Source: Desulfobacteraceae bacterium
GTDB lineage: Bacteria > Desulfobacterota > DSM-4660 > Desulfatiglandales > B25-G16
DNA length: 45,999 nt
Assembly (NCBI GenBank): GCA_030612685.1
Contig: JAUWNK010000004.1
Span: 1 to 45,999, forward strand
Direction: 5' to 3'
The first letter of the stretch is position 1; each line of letters opens with the position of its first letter. Of the stretch, positions 25,576 to 34,851 are shown piece by piece. Both the position numbers and the translations under genes were made by a program. A model generated the notes under the pieces. It saw only the letters and a program-made list of their open reading frames with translations, searched no databases and was not told where the DNA came from.

Positions 25576-25998
25576 TTAATCAAGGGATATGGTTTTAACA
25601 ACTACTTCCAGTTTTCCTGGCAATTGGGTTGCCTTTATTACCGGATAAGCAACTATCTTTTCCTCGCCTGCTTTAAGAACCGGGGGCTTCCCTTTCCTTG
25701 GGACCAGACCACCTACAGCCTTTCCTTCTTTAAGGAGAAAGATCTGAACCCTGAAACGCTGTGCCTTATCTGAGATGTTTTTTATCCCTACCTTAAATAC
25801 AACCGCCGGTTTTTTCTTGAATTCTGTAACAGTACATGAAAATGATGTAATATCAGCCTGAGGAACTACACTCCATGTAATATCTGCTGAGCAGGCGATC
25901 TCTCCTTTGGGAATATATTTTGCCTCTACATAACCTGCCACAATCAACAGGCCCAGTGCGACAAATAAAAGAATTACTGTACTACTCTTCTTTTTCAT
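25576..25998 (-). CDS. Small exported protein at head of TRAP operon
   Basis: A 140-aa protein with a signal peptide (hydrophobic 8-22, cleavage near VEA) and a beta-rich mature part. It has VFKVGIKNISDKAQRFRVQIFL and VLKAGEEKIVAYPV, a pattern seen in small immunoglobulin-like or FxLYD-type domains. Two cysteines could form a disulphide. GGAG lies eight bases before the ATG. Its position suggests a role with the transporter, but no function is known to me. Confidence 0.65.
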   Translation of the reverse strand: MKKKSSTVILLFVALGLLIVAGYVEAKYIPKGEIACSADITWSVVPQADITSFSCTVTEFKKKPAVVFKVGIKNISDKAQRFRVQIFLLKEGKAVGGLVPRKGKPPVLKAGEEKIVAYPVIKATQLPGKLEVVVKTISLD

Positions 25999-26099
25999 TT
26001 GACTTCTCCTTTCTTTAGATATTTTATTTATGATTATTAATTAAAAAAATCACCTCCCCTCCTTCGATAAAATTTATACATTCACAAGGTGGATCCTTT

Positions 26100-26232
26100 G
26101 AGACCTTTGAAAAATTATCTTACAAGTCATTGCGAGGAGCGAAGTGACGTGGTGATCCTTTATATTTTCAATGAGTTAGAGATTGCTTCACATTCGTTCG
26201 CAATGACAGAGTGGCCATTTTCCAAAGGTCTC
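26100..26232. repeat. REP-like element with outer inverted arms
   Basis: Outer arms GAGACCTTTGAAAAAT (26100-26115) and ATTTTCCAAAGGTCTC (26217-26232) enclose the pair AGTCATTGCGAGGAGCGAAG and TTCGTTCGCAATGACA. The inner words match those at 338-452 and 4587-4660. Confidence 0.7.
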
Positions 26233-26801
26233 CCTTTATAAAGAACTCTGGTATATTGAAAAATGTAATCTAAAAACTGCAATTATTAACTATAATTAGA
26301 TAGCCACAAAATACAAACCAACAAAACCGCTTTATGTCATCATTTCAGACAGTTAAACTCCAAGATTATGACTTTTTATATGGGAAGTTAGTCTTACATA
26401 ATGTTAACCTTCTCCACATACAACGAGGAGTCAAGGATGGTCTTAAAAAAACCGTCTTTGAGGAATAGATTCTTCATCCGTTATTCAAGACCATGTCATG
26501 TTATTTTTTTAATTTGATAAAACTCATTTTTCTATAAAAGAATAATAGGGAAAACAGGGTTGTGTGTCAATCCAAAATCCGAGACTCATTTTTTGGAAGT
26601 CATTTCCCTTCATTCTTCTGATTCCATGAATATACCTAAATAGGTAAGTTTGAAAATTTTTAATTTCTTTTGAACAATTATTAAAACCATCAGGGATGAA
26701 AAAATTGAAATCTTTAGCTTATGATAGTATAGTAAAGAAAAAACACTGGTCAAGATATTCCTAAAGAGAACTTAGTTCGCTCCGCTCACAATTGGAATTT
26801 T

Positions 26802-26959
26802 GGAATAATGGAACACTGGAATATTGGGTTATGGTAAACCGGGGTATTGGTTTATTGGCAAGATCCTATGTTAGGGGGAATCTTATTCACAAGGAAGTTA
26901 ATAAGTGGAAAATTTTCTCATTAAATCATCATTCCAATATTCCACCATTCCATTATTCC
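26802..26959. repeat. ATTCC-type long inverted repeat
   Basis: A 26-base arm at 26802-26827 (starting GGAATAATGGAA, ending TGGAATATTGG) matches the reverse complement of 26934-26959 at 23 of 26 bases, around a 106-base spacer. Confidence 0.7.
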
Positions 26960-27054
26960 ATGTGTGAGGCAAAAGATAACGGCCTCAAGAAATGTATTAA
27001 TTTCAATATGTTATAGAATTTCCGATATATATAGTTAGGGGGATTTTAAGTGAG

Positions 27055-28425
27055 ATGAGCAAGCATCTAGCACGCATTCATATAAATTTGAAGATTTTAA
27101 TCCCCATTCTTCTTACCCTACCACTCTTCCTCTTTAGTAACTGCATGGAAAAAGGTGTAATAAAGAAGATTAAGGAATCTGGAGAACTTATTGTTTTGAC
27201 AAGAAATAATGGCCATTGTTATTATATATATCGAGACACAGATATGGGATTCGAATATGATCTGGCAAGGGCCTTTGCTGACTATTTGGGTGTTAAATTA
27301 AAGATAAGGATAACTGAATGGGAAAATCTGATCAATGAAGTCTCAGAAGGAAAAGCGGATATTATTGCCGCAAGCATGACAGTAACCCCATCGAGGCAAG
27401 ATAGAGTTGATTTTTCAAATGAATATCTATCTGTCCAGCAAAGGATCATCATCCATAAAGAAAACACTCAGATCAAAGAAATAAAAGATCTAAAAGGAAA
27501 AATCATACACATACGACGTGGTACCTCCTACCAGGAAAGGCTGAATGAGTTAAACGAAGAGGGTCTTGAGATAAACATCAAAGAACATGATGATGTTCCT
27601 ACAGAGGAACTGATACGTCAGGTAGCAAGAAAAGAGATCGATATAACTGTAGCTGATTCTAATATAGCCCTTTTAAACCGCAGGTATTATCCTGATATCC
27701 GAATCGCTTTTCCTATAGAAGAACCTCAGTCACTTGCATGGGCGGCAAAAAAAGGTGAAAAGGCCCTTTTAAGGAAGATAAATAATTTTTTCGAAACAAT
27801 AAAATCGGATGGCACCTTTGCCAAGATCTACGAGAAATATTATGCTGGGGTAGAAATATTTGATTATCTCGATTTGAAAATATTTCATGAGAGAATAGAA
27901 ACCAGGCTTCCTAAGTACGAGGCCATCATTAAAGAAGCAGCCAAGAAATATGGTTTTGACTGGAGGTTGATCACAGCAATGATCTATCAGGAATCGCACT
28001 TCGATGAACATGCCAGAAGCTATACAGGGGTGAGGGGCATTATGCAGCTCACCCTACCTACTGCAGGAGAAATGGGTGTCAGCAACAGGCTGAACCCAGA
28101 AGAGAGCATTATAGCAGGGGTCAGATACCTAACAAAACTGTACCAAAAATACAAAAAAGCTGAAGACGGAGACAGATTACTCATCACCCTTGCCAGCTAC
28201 AATGTCGGTCATGGTCATATAGTGGACGCCCAAAAATTGGCCTTGGAGATGGGTCTCGACCCCTATATATGGTCATCCTTAGAAAATACATTACCTCTGT
28301 TACGTTTTAAAAAGTATTACAAAAAAACTAAATATGGCTACTGCCGCGGAACAGAACCTGTACGCTATATAAATAGAATTCTAACCTACTATGAAATTCT
28401 CAGGAGAAAGGCAATTGAATCTTGA
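27055..28425 (+). CDS. mltF: Membrane-bound lytic murein transglycosylase F-like lipoprotein
   Basis: The 456-aa protein joins a periplasmic amino-acid-binding (PBPb/SBP_bac_3) domain (about 42-265) and a C-terminal SLT lytic transglycosylase domain (about 285-440), the MltF architecture. It cleaves glycan strands with formation of 1,6-anhydromuramic acid, possibly controlled by a ligand of the sensor domain. An N-terminal hydrophobic segment ends at the likely lipidated Cys30 (SNC). In the SLT domain, E313 in YQESHFD is the catalytic acid, followed by GVRGIMQL and ASYNVGHGH. ATG at 27055 follows a GTGAG; a GGGGG further upstream is too distant to be convincing. Confidence 0.9.
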   Translation: MSKHLARIHINLKILIPILLTLPLFLFSNCMEKGVIKKIKESGELIVLTRNNGHCYYIYRDTDMGFEYDLARAFADYLGVKLKIRITEWENLINEVSEGKADIIAASMTVTPSRQDRVDFSNEYLSVQQRIIIHKENTQIKEIKDLKGKIIHIRRGTSYQERLNELNEEGLEINIKEHDDVPTEELIRQVARKEIDITVADSNIALLNRRYYPDIRIAFPIEEPQSLAWAAKKGEKALLRKINNFFETIKSDGTFAKIYEKYYAGVEIFDYLDLKIFHERIETRLPKYEAIIKEAAKKYGFDWRLITAMIYQESHFDEHARSYTGVRGIMQLTLPTAGEMGVSNRLNPEESIIAGVRYLTKLYQKYKKAEDGDRLLITLASYNVGHGHIVDAQKLALEMGLDPYIWSSLENTLPLLRFKKYYKKTKYGYCRGTEPVRYINRILTYYEILRRKAIES

Positions 28426-28467
28426 ACGCAATCCACACTGCAAAAAATCAATTTAAGGAAACAGTCT

Positions 28468-30540
28468 TTAATCACTTGGAAAACGGGAAAGATCCTTCTG
28501 CAATCCGAAGATTATAAGCTTATCCCCCTCTTTTATAATAGTAGAAGGTGTGGGGAGCATATAAGAGATCTTATCACTTCCCTCTTTAGCCTCCCTTTTG
28601 ATAGTTAAAACTGTGGCTCCAAAGCCCTCCCGAATTTTTAATGCTTCCAGGGTCTTGCCAATAAAAATCCTGGAAGCGTCAATTTCCAATATGAGAAACC
28701 CTCCAACCAAAGCCAACTTTCGCGAGCGCATCTTTTGTTGGAGACGAAGAGAGGTTGCCAAACCAGAGGCCATATCTAATTTAAAGATCTCCCGGTTGTA
28801 GGCCTCTATTACATCACTCCTCCGTATCGTGCCCACGAACTGTCCTTTATTCACTACGGGAATTTCATCAAGTTCAGACTTCCCAAAGACCTGCATAACC
28901 ATATCAAGGGATTCCTCGGTATTCACCACTGTTACATCTTCATCCATGAGATCCGAGGCGATTACCACATCGCAAACACTCTCATAATCCTTCAGGATAG
29001 GGCGTAAATTCTCAAGTGAAATATGGCCATGGATTCGGTTATCATTCCCAACTACAAAAATTTGGGAATGGGAACTCGCCATCATCCTTGTAGCGAGCTC
29101 GGTTAAAGGTTCCGAGGGAGATACAAGCTCAATGCCAGAAATCATCACCTGGGAAACCTTCAGGAGTTTAAGGACATTAAGCTCCTTTCCACCATAGATA
29201 TTTATCCCCCTTCTGACTAGTTTAAGTGTATAAATCGACTCTCTGGAAAGACGGGCCGAGATCACCAAGCCTATAGTGCAGGCGAACATCAAAGGGAGGA
29301 TTATCCGGTAATTTGCAGTCATCTCAAAGATGATGAGCATAGCAGTAATAGGGGCCCTGGTGGTACCCGCAACAACTGCCCCCATGCCCACTAAGGCATA
29401 TGCACCAGGGGATGCAGTAGTGTAAGGGAAAAGGCTATGAACAATCTGACCGAAGATACCACCCAGCACTGCCCCCATAAATAGGGATGGTGCAAATATC
29501 CCCCCTGAGCCACCAGAGCCGATGCTAATACTGGTAGCCAATATCTTTGCAATCAGGAGCCCAACAAGTATAATCCCTAACATCTCACCGCGTAAGATCT
29601 GGGTAACTGATTCATATCCTACACCAAAGATCTGGGGGAAAAAAATTCCAATGCACCCGATAATAGCCCCCCCGATAGCGGGCTTAATATATTCAGGCAA
29701 CTTCCATCCTTCAAAAAAATCCTCCATACCGTAAAGAAGACGAATAAATATATAGGCTACAACCCCGGCCAAAACCCCCAATATCAGATATAGGAACAAC
29801 TCGCTGTAATGCAAAAGATCATAGGCAGGAATCTCAAAGGCAGGGAAGTTTCCCAGGTAATGCCTGGATAAAGCGGTGGCAACCACTGAGGAAACCACAA
29901 TAGGAATAAACTGTAAGGCTCCAAGTTCGCTAAGTATAATCTCCATTGAGAAAAGGGCACCGGCCATGGGGGCATTAAAGGTTGCAGCAATACCAGCTGC
30001 AGCACCACAGGCTACTAAAATTCGTAGGCGTGCCGCTGATATTTTCACCAGTTTACCGATGGCCGAGCCCATGGCTGAGCCAATCTGCACAATAGGACCT
30101 TCACGGCCCACTGAGCCACCAGAACCGATACAAATAGCAGAGGCAAATGCCTTGGCAAAGACTATGCGGGTTCTCATCCTACCATCTTTTAAGGCAACAG
30201 ATTCCATCACTTCAGGCACACCATGCCCTTTGGCCTCTTGAGCAAAGAAATAGATAATGACCCCCACTAAAATGCCGCCTATTGCCGGGATTAAGACCTT
30301 TATCCAGTAGGGCGCTGCCAGGGCCATAATCAGCAGATCCTTTCCCTCCATCCCGGTTGCATTCCCCCACCCGGATTGAGTAACTACACCGATTAGTTTT
30401 CGGAACCCGATGGCACCATATCCCCCCACTGCCCCTACAATCCCACCCATCACGATCATAAAAAGCTGCTCGCTACGGGTTAAGGCAACCGTAATTCTGT
30501 TTAAACCCCGTTGAATCTTTGAGAAAAGATTTCCTTTCAT
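28468..30540 (-). CDS. Clc-family chloride channel/transporter with CBS and TrkA-C domains
   Basis: A 690-aa membrane protein. The Clc core has the selectivity motifs GSGGSVGREGP (139-149, with the gating Glu at 147) and GSGGSGGIFAPSLF, plus MGAVVAGTTRAPITA. After the membrane part come a CBS pair (about 455-580), which usually binds adenine nucleotides, and a C-terminal TrkA-C-like domain (about 610-690, GFGATVLTIKREAKEG, IIKEGDKLIIFGL). It could be a channel or a proton-coupled antiporter; I cannot decide from the motifs. The gene is convergent with mltF. Confidence 0.92.
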   Translation of the reverse strand: MKGNLFSKIQRGLNRITVALTRSEQLFMIVMGGIVGAVGGYGAIGFRKLIGVVTQSGWGNATGMEGKDLLIMALAAPYWIKVLIPAIGGILVGVIIYFFAQEAKGHGVPEVMESVALKDGRMRTRIVFAKAFASAICIGSGGSVGREGPIVQIGSAMGSAIGKLVKISAARLRILVACGAAAGIAATFNAPMAGALFSMEIILSELGALQFIPIVVSSVVATALSRHYLGNFPAFEIPAYDLLHYSELFLYLILGVLAGVVAYIFIRLLYGMEDFFEGWKLPEYIKPAIGGAIIGCIGIFFPQIFGVGYESVTQILRGEMLGIILVGLLIAKILATSISIGSGGSGGIFAPSLFMGAVLGGIFGQIVHSLFPYTTASPGAYALVGMGAVVAGTTRAPITAMLIIFEMTANYRIILPLMFACTIGLVISARLSRESIYTLKLVRRGINIYGGKELNVLKLLKVSQVMISGIELVSPSEPLTELATRMMASSHSQIFVVGNDNRIHGHISLENLRPILKDYESVCDVVIASDLMDEDVTVVNTEESLDMVMQVFGKSELDEIPVVNKGQFVGTIRRSDVIEAYNREIFKLDMASGLATSLRLQQKMRSRKLALVGGFLILEIDASRIFIGKTLEALKIREGFGATVLTIKREAKEGSDKISYMLPTPSTIIKEGDKLIIFGLQKDLSRFPSD

Positions 30541-30720
30541 TCCAGACCCTTATGAGTCACAAGATTGTTGCTATTAATCGATATTGGAACCCGCATTCGG
30601 CGGACAAGGAATACAAATCTTGAAAAGATTAAGAAAAGAAAGATAATAGGTGTCTATCTATCAAATAAGCAGCATTAACCCTATAATGTTATTTGTGTGT
30701 TAGTCCTCTAAATGTAATAA

Positions 30721-30757
30721 ACCCTGTTAGATTTCATACGGGACATTCTAACAGGGT
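30721..30757 (-). terminator. Terminator-like hairpin downstream of degP-type gene
   Basis: ACCCTGTTAGA (30721-30731) and TCTAACAGGGT (30747-30757) form a perfect 11-bp stem with a 15-base loop. On the minus strand it is 58 bases past the protease stop codon and is followed by TTATTACATTT. A related sequence with an insert occurs at 42278-42386, so this hairpin is also a dispersed repeat. Confidence 0.6.
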
Positions 30758-30814
30758 AAATCTATCTTCTTGCAAGAAAAATATATTGCATAAATTTGAA
30801 TAAGTTGCGTAGCT

Positions 30815-32269
30815 TTATTTCTTCTCCCTTTTTAGCACTACATACCTGGTATGCCCTCTATGCCTTATAACCATGAGGATCTGTTTCTTTGATTTTGATT
30901 CCCCCATTGTCCTTTTATAATCATCCATGTTTTCAACTGGCTCACGTTCTATCTCCTGAATCAGATCACCCCTTTGCAATCCTGCCTCAGAAGCCGGGCT
31001 ACCCTTCCTTACACCTGATACCACTACCCCCTTCTCGCCCTTTAAAGATAAGCTTTCAGCAAGTTCAGGGGTAAGTTCTTGAACAGATAATCCAAAACCT
31101 TCTTCAATCTCAGGAGTAGTGGTAACAGCCATTATTGCCTCCTCTTTTAACTCTCCTGTCTTGAGGGTTAATCTCTTTTCCTTTCCCTTCCTGATTACGA
31201 TTATCTCTACCTTGCTGCCTACATGTGTTTCTGCAACCATAGGTGGCAGATCTTTCATCTCCTTGACCTTTTTCCCGTCAAAGCTGATTATTACATCTCC
31301 CCTTTCGAGGCCTCCCTTTTCAGCAGGACTATCCTTGGCTACCTCCCCTATCAGGGCCCCTTCTGTTGACTTGAGACCAAATTTTTCCTTGATCTCAGGT
31401 GTAATCCCCTGAATAGTTACACCAAGCCATCCCCTGACAACCCTTCCTTTCTCTTTCAACTGGGACATAACGGATTTGGCCGTGTTTATAGGTATAGCAA
31501 ATCCTATCCCTATGTTACCTCCACTTTGGGTAAAGATTGCTGTATTGATTCCTACAACCTCTCCATCAAGATTGAATAGGGGTCCACCTGAATTCCCAGG
31601 GTTTATAGAGGCATCGGTCTGGATAAAATTATCATAAGGCCCGGCACCTATTACCCGTCCCTTTGCGCTTACAATGCCAGCAGTTACAGTGCTGCCGAGG
31701 CCAAAAGGATTTCCTATGGCCACAACCCAATCACCTACCTTAAGTTTGTCTGAATCCCCAAGTCTGGCATATGGGATTGTCTTATCAACCTTAATCTTTA
31801 TCAGAGCAAGATCAGTCTTGGGGTCTCTGCCAATGATTTTTGCCTCGTGTTTTTCCTTTTCTGAAAATGTGACCAGGATTTCTTCTGCATCGGCTACCAC
31901 ATGGTTATTGGTCAAAATATACCCGTCCTTGCTGACAACTACTCCTGAGCCGAGGCTTCTCTGTTTCAGCTTTTCTTCAGGTTCACCCCCAAAGAAACGG
32001 CGGAAAAAATCATCTCCAAAAAAATCCCTAAACTCCCTTCTCTGAAATGGGGAAAGCCTCCTCATTGTCTTAACTATTTTGGTAGAGCTAATATTAACAG
32101 CAACATGACCCTGTTTGGCTGCCAACTCTGCAAAACTATCAGGGACACCTTTTTTTGCCATGGCATTCTGGCCGAGCCCGAATCCTAAAACAAGGGCAAT
32201 AACCAGGGCCAAAGATATAAGAATCTTTTTGATTTTGATTGTCTGAATGCAGTGATTTTTCATTAACAT
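30815..32269 (-). CDS. degP: DegP/HtrA-family periplasmic serine protease
   Basis: The 484-aa protein has an N-terminal signal segment (about 15-36), a trypsin-like domain and two PDZ domains. The catalytic triad is visible: H123 (TNNHVVAD), D153 (DPKTDLALIK) and S227 (NPGNSGGPL). The region SPFQRREFRDFFGDDFFRRFFG before the protease domain corresponds to the LA-loop area of HtrA proteins. It degrades or chaperones misfolded envelope proteins. AAGGAGG lies immediately upstream of two possible ATGs (32269 and 32263). The NifX-like gene ends only 13 bases upstream, so the two are probably co-transcribed. Confidence 0.95.
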   Translation of the reverse strand: MLMKNHCIQTIKIKKILISLALVIALVLGFGLGQNAMAKKGVPDSFAELAAKQGHVAVNISSTKIVKTMRRLSPFQRREFRDFFGDDFFRRFFGGEPEEKLKQRSLGSGVVVSKDGYILTNNHVVADAEEILVTFSEKEKHEAKIIGRDPKTDLALIKIKVDKTIPYARLGDSDKLKVGDWVVAIGNPFGLGSTVTAGIVSAKGRVIGAGPYDNFIQTDASINPGNSGGPLFNLDGEVVGINTAIFTQSGGNIGIGFAIPINTAKSVMSQLKEKGRVVRGWLGVTIQGITPEIKEKFGLKSTEGALIGEVAKDSPAEKGGLERGDVIISFDGKKVKEMKDLPPMVAETHVGSKVEIIVIRKGKEKRLTLKTGELKEEAIMAVTTTPEIEEGFGLSVQELTPELAESLSLKGEKGVVVSGVRKGSPASEAGLQRGDLIQEIEREPVENMDDYKRTMGESKSKKQILMVIRHRGHTRYVVLKREKK

Positions 32270-32282
32270 TTGACCTCCTTGT

Positions 32283-32780
32283 TTACTGTTCCTTGTCTCC
32301 TCTTTCTTCCTCTAACGTTTTAAGCCTTTCTGTGGCTTTAGCTAACTCTCTTCTTAGAGCAATCATCTCTTCTTTCAATCGAGATGCCTCACTATCTTCA
32401 TGGGCCTCGATATGGTGTGATGAATTATGATCACTGCATGGCTTTGCTCCCTCGATCTGGCCACTCATATAAGCCTTGATCACTTCCCCCACCATACCAG
32501 AAGCCCCTGTAATCGCATGAATTCCGAACTGTTCAAAAAAACCAATGGCTTTAGGTCCCATTCCACCGGCAATCATTACCTGGGCCCCTAAATTCTTTAT
32601 AAAATTAGGTACTTCACCAGGTTGACCATGGCTTTCGTAGAACGGGTTTTGTTCAGCCCTGCCCCCTTTGATCTCCTCGTCATCAATATCTACAAGCACA
32701 TAGTAGGGACACCTACCAAAATGGTGGCTCAAAACTGCCTCCAACCCCCTATCATCGTCTGTAGCCAGTGCAATTTTCAT
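32283..32780 (-). CDS. NifB/NifX-family iron-molybdenum cluster-binding protein
   Basis: A 165-aa protein. The first about 110 residues match the dinitrogenase iron-molybdenum cofactor fold (MKIALATDDDRGLEAVLSHH, FGRCPYYVLVDID, NLGAQVMIAGGMGPKAIGFF). The tail is a His-rich linker (SDHNSSHHIEAHED), likely metal-binding, followed by a coiled coil (LKEEMIALRRELAKATERLKTLEEE). Stand-alone members are common in anaerobes without nitrogenase, so this gene alone does not imply nitrogen fixation. AGGAGAAGAAAACC precedes the ATG. It lies directly upstream of the DegP-type gene. Confidence 0.87.
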   Translation of the reverse strand: MKIALATDDDRGLEAVLSHHFGRCPYYVLVDIDDEEIKGGRAEQNPFYESHGQPGEVPNFIKNLGAQVMIAGGMGPKAIGFFEQFGIHAITGASGMVGEVIKAYMSGQIEGAKPCSDHNSSHHIEAHEDSEASRLKEEMIALRRELAKATERLKTLEEERGDKEQ

Positions 32781-32942
32781 GGTTTTCTTCTCCTTTCATC
32801 TTGCTAAATTTTTTTGTTTTTTATTAACCTCTTTATGACTAAATATAAAGTATTATATCCTGGCATGATTATAATCTCACACCATAAAAGACTGTTTAGA
32901 GCGAGAAGCTACGTAAAAAAATAAAACAGGTTCTAAAGGATG

Positions 32943-33710
32943 TCAAGGCAAGAGGACCATCAATCCCTTTCCCCTGAGATACTCCTTCACCTCCCTTATG
33001 CTTATGAGGCGGTAGTGAAAGACAGAGGCTGCCAGTAAAATCTGTGCTCCCCCCATGACTACCCCTTCATAGAAATGTTCAAGTTTCCCAGCACCACCTG
33101 AGGCTACTACCGGTAGGTCAACGACATCTGAAATGGCCTTTATATATTCCAGGTCATAGCCTTTCTGGGTTCCATCTCCATCCATGCTGGTGGGCAGAAT
33201 CACACCTGCGCCCAACTCCTGACACCTCTTTGCCCATTCAATGGCATCTTTACCCACCGGTTTTCTGCCACCTGAAACCACCAGCTCAAAACCAGATGGC
33301 ATCTCATTGTTCCTCCTTGCATCTATGGCCACAGTAATCCTCGCTGATCCAAATCTTTTGGCAGCATCCCTGACCAGATCAGGATCTTTTACCGCTGCAC
33401 TATTCATGGAGATCTTATCCGCCCCGGCCTCCAAGACCAAATCAATATCCTCTAAAGTAGATATCCCTCCTCCCACGGTAAGAGGGATATCAATGACCGA
33501 TGAGACATTTTTCACCCATTCCAGCCGAGTTTTTCGGTTCTCCACCGTGGCCGCTATATCCAGCATGGCCAGCTCATCTGCTCCCTCTCTTTGATAAAAA
33601 GAGGCATTTTCTACGGGATCGCCAGCATCCTTCAGGTCAACAAAATGGATCCCCTTGACGACCCTACCCTCTTTCATATCAAGACAGGGCATTATCCTAA
33701 CTGTCTCCAT
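32943..33710 (-). CDS. hisF: Imidazole glycerol phosphate synthase cyclase subunit
   Basis: HisF closes the imidazole ring in histidine synthesis, using ammonia delivered by HisH. The 255-aa TIM barrel has the catalytic aspartates D11 (MPCLDMKEGRVVKG) and D130 (AIDARRN), the phosphate-binding loops TVGGGIS and ASGGAG, and LPTSMDGDGTQKGYD. AAGGAGTA precedes the ATG. No other his gene is in the window, so it is separated from the rest of the pathway. Confidence 0.96.
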   Translation of the reverse strand: METVRIMPCLDMKEGRVVKGIHFVDLKDAGDPVENASFYQREGADELAMLDIAATVENRKTRLEWVKNVSSVIDIPLTVGGGISTLEDIDLVLEAGADKISMNSAAVKDPDLVRDAAKRFGSARITVAIDARRNNEMPSGFELVVSGGRKPVGKDAIEWAKRCQELGAGVILPTSMDGDGTQKGYDLEYIKAISDVVDLPVVASGGAGKLEHFYEGVVMGGAQILLAASVFHYRLISIREVKEYLRGKGLMVLLP

Positions 33711-33886
33711 AATTACTCCTTTCTTTGCTTTACTAACAATATACCTCAGACTGACAGGGTACTTTAAAAAGCAATGGTTGACAACGCAAAATAAGACGTT
33801 ATTTTTTTAGCTGAAAAATAATGATTGATATTTCTCTTGGAAACAATCCTCTTTAACTTATTACACTAACTTCGGATTAATGGACT

Positions 33887-34471
33887 ATGCTTAGAAAATT
33901 GGTCGTTGGCCCCTATCAGGCTAACTGTTATATTTTAGGTTACAAAGAAACAAAAGAGGGTCTGGTAATTGACCCTGGAGATGAAGTATATCGTATTGTA
34001 AAAGAAATATCACGATTACGGCTTAAGATCCTGTACATCCTTATCACCCATGGGCACATTGATCACACAGGAGGTGCAGGCGAGCTAAAAAGGATAACCA
34101 GTGCGCCTGTATTGATCCATACCCTTGATGCTCCAGGCCTAAATTTCAGACCTGATGGATATCTTTATGATAGTCAGGAAATACGCCTTGGCAATTATAT
34201 TATATCTGTGATTCATACGCCCGGTCATTCTCCAGGGGGAGTGAGCTTCCATGCACCCGGCGCTATCTTTACCGGTGATACCCTTTTTGCTGGTTCAGTT
34301 GGACGTACCGACTTCCAAGGAGGAGACCACCACAAATTGGTAGAAGGGGTTATAGAAAAGATTTTTCCCCTGGGGGATGATTTGCGAGTATACCCAGGAC
34401 ATGGCCCAGCAACCACCGTTGGCAGAGAACGTCTTACAAACCCCTTTTTTCGTTTTAGCCAAACCGTTTAA
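33887..34471 (+). CDS. Metallo-beta-lactamase-fold hydrolase (glyoxalase II-like)
   Basis: A 194-aa soluble MBL-fold protein with all metal ligands visible: THGHIDH (54-60), HTPGHSPGG, FTGDTLF and YPGHGP. Length and GSVGRTDFQGG match the short glyoxalase II-like (hydroxyacylglutathione hydrolase-like) group, which also includes enzymes for other thioesters. It is divergent from hisF. Substrate unknown. Confidence 0.9.
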   Translation: MLRKLVVGPYQANCYILGYKETKEGLVIDPGDEVYRIVKEISRLRLKILYILITHGHIDHTGGAGELKRITSAPVLIHTLDAPGLNFRPDGYLYDSQEIRLGNYIISVIHTPGHSPGGVSFHAPGAIFTGDTLFAGSVGRTDFQGGDHHKLVEGVIEKIFPLGDDLRVYPGHGPATTVGRERLTNPFFRFSQTV

Positions 34472-34851
34472 TTATATCATTACCCTTCATCTATTCATTG
34501 ATCATAAAACTTCAAGAGCCTTTAAAAGTTTAATCGTAAAAAAATAAAGGGGATAAGGGCTTGCATAGAACTCCTCAAAATAACAGATGCGATCCTATAA
34601 TCCCCACCTTTCTTTGCTGGACATTAGCAATATTGATATGTATTGAGTCAACACCCGGCATTGAGTGAACACATTATTAATTTACAGAAGAAGTCACATC
34701 CCCAAAACTTCTCTCAGGTATCGGTAGTTAATATAAGTGGAATCCATTAACAGCAGACGGTCTTAGCTCTTGCAGGAGATAAAGCAGATGGGGATCAATT
34801 CGTGGGTTGATAGAGAAAGTCCGTCACAGATTGATTTCATAAGGGTGGGGA
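34472..34851. other. Intergenic region with terminal inverted words
   Basis: No gene is visible. TAATCCCCACCTT (34598-34610) and AAGGGTGGGGATTA (34841-34854) are inverted copies around about 230 bases, the second overlapping the stop codon of the next gene. They could be the ends of a small element, but nothing else supports this. Confidence 0.45.

Larger units (their letters stand above)
25999..27054. other. 1-kb intergenic region with two palindromic repeats
   Basis: No gene is supported. It contains a REP-like element with its own outer arms (26100-26232), an imperfect hairpin around 26437-26497 (ATGGTCTT...AAGACCAT), and a long ATTCC-type inverted repeat (26802-26959). The rest is AT-rich and featureless to me. 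It separates the divergent TRAP operon and the lytic transglycosylase gene, so promoters for both are expected here. Confidence 0.7.
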
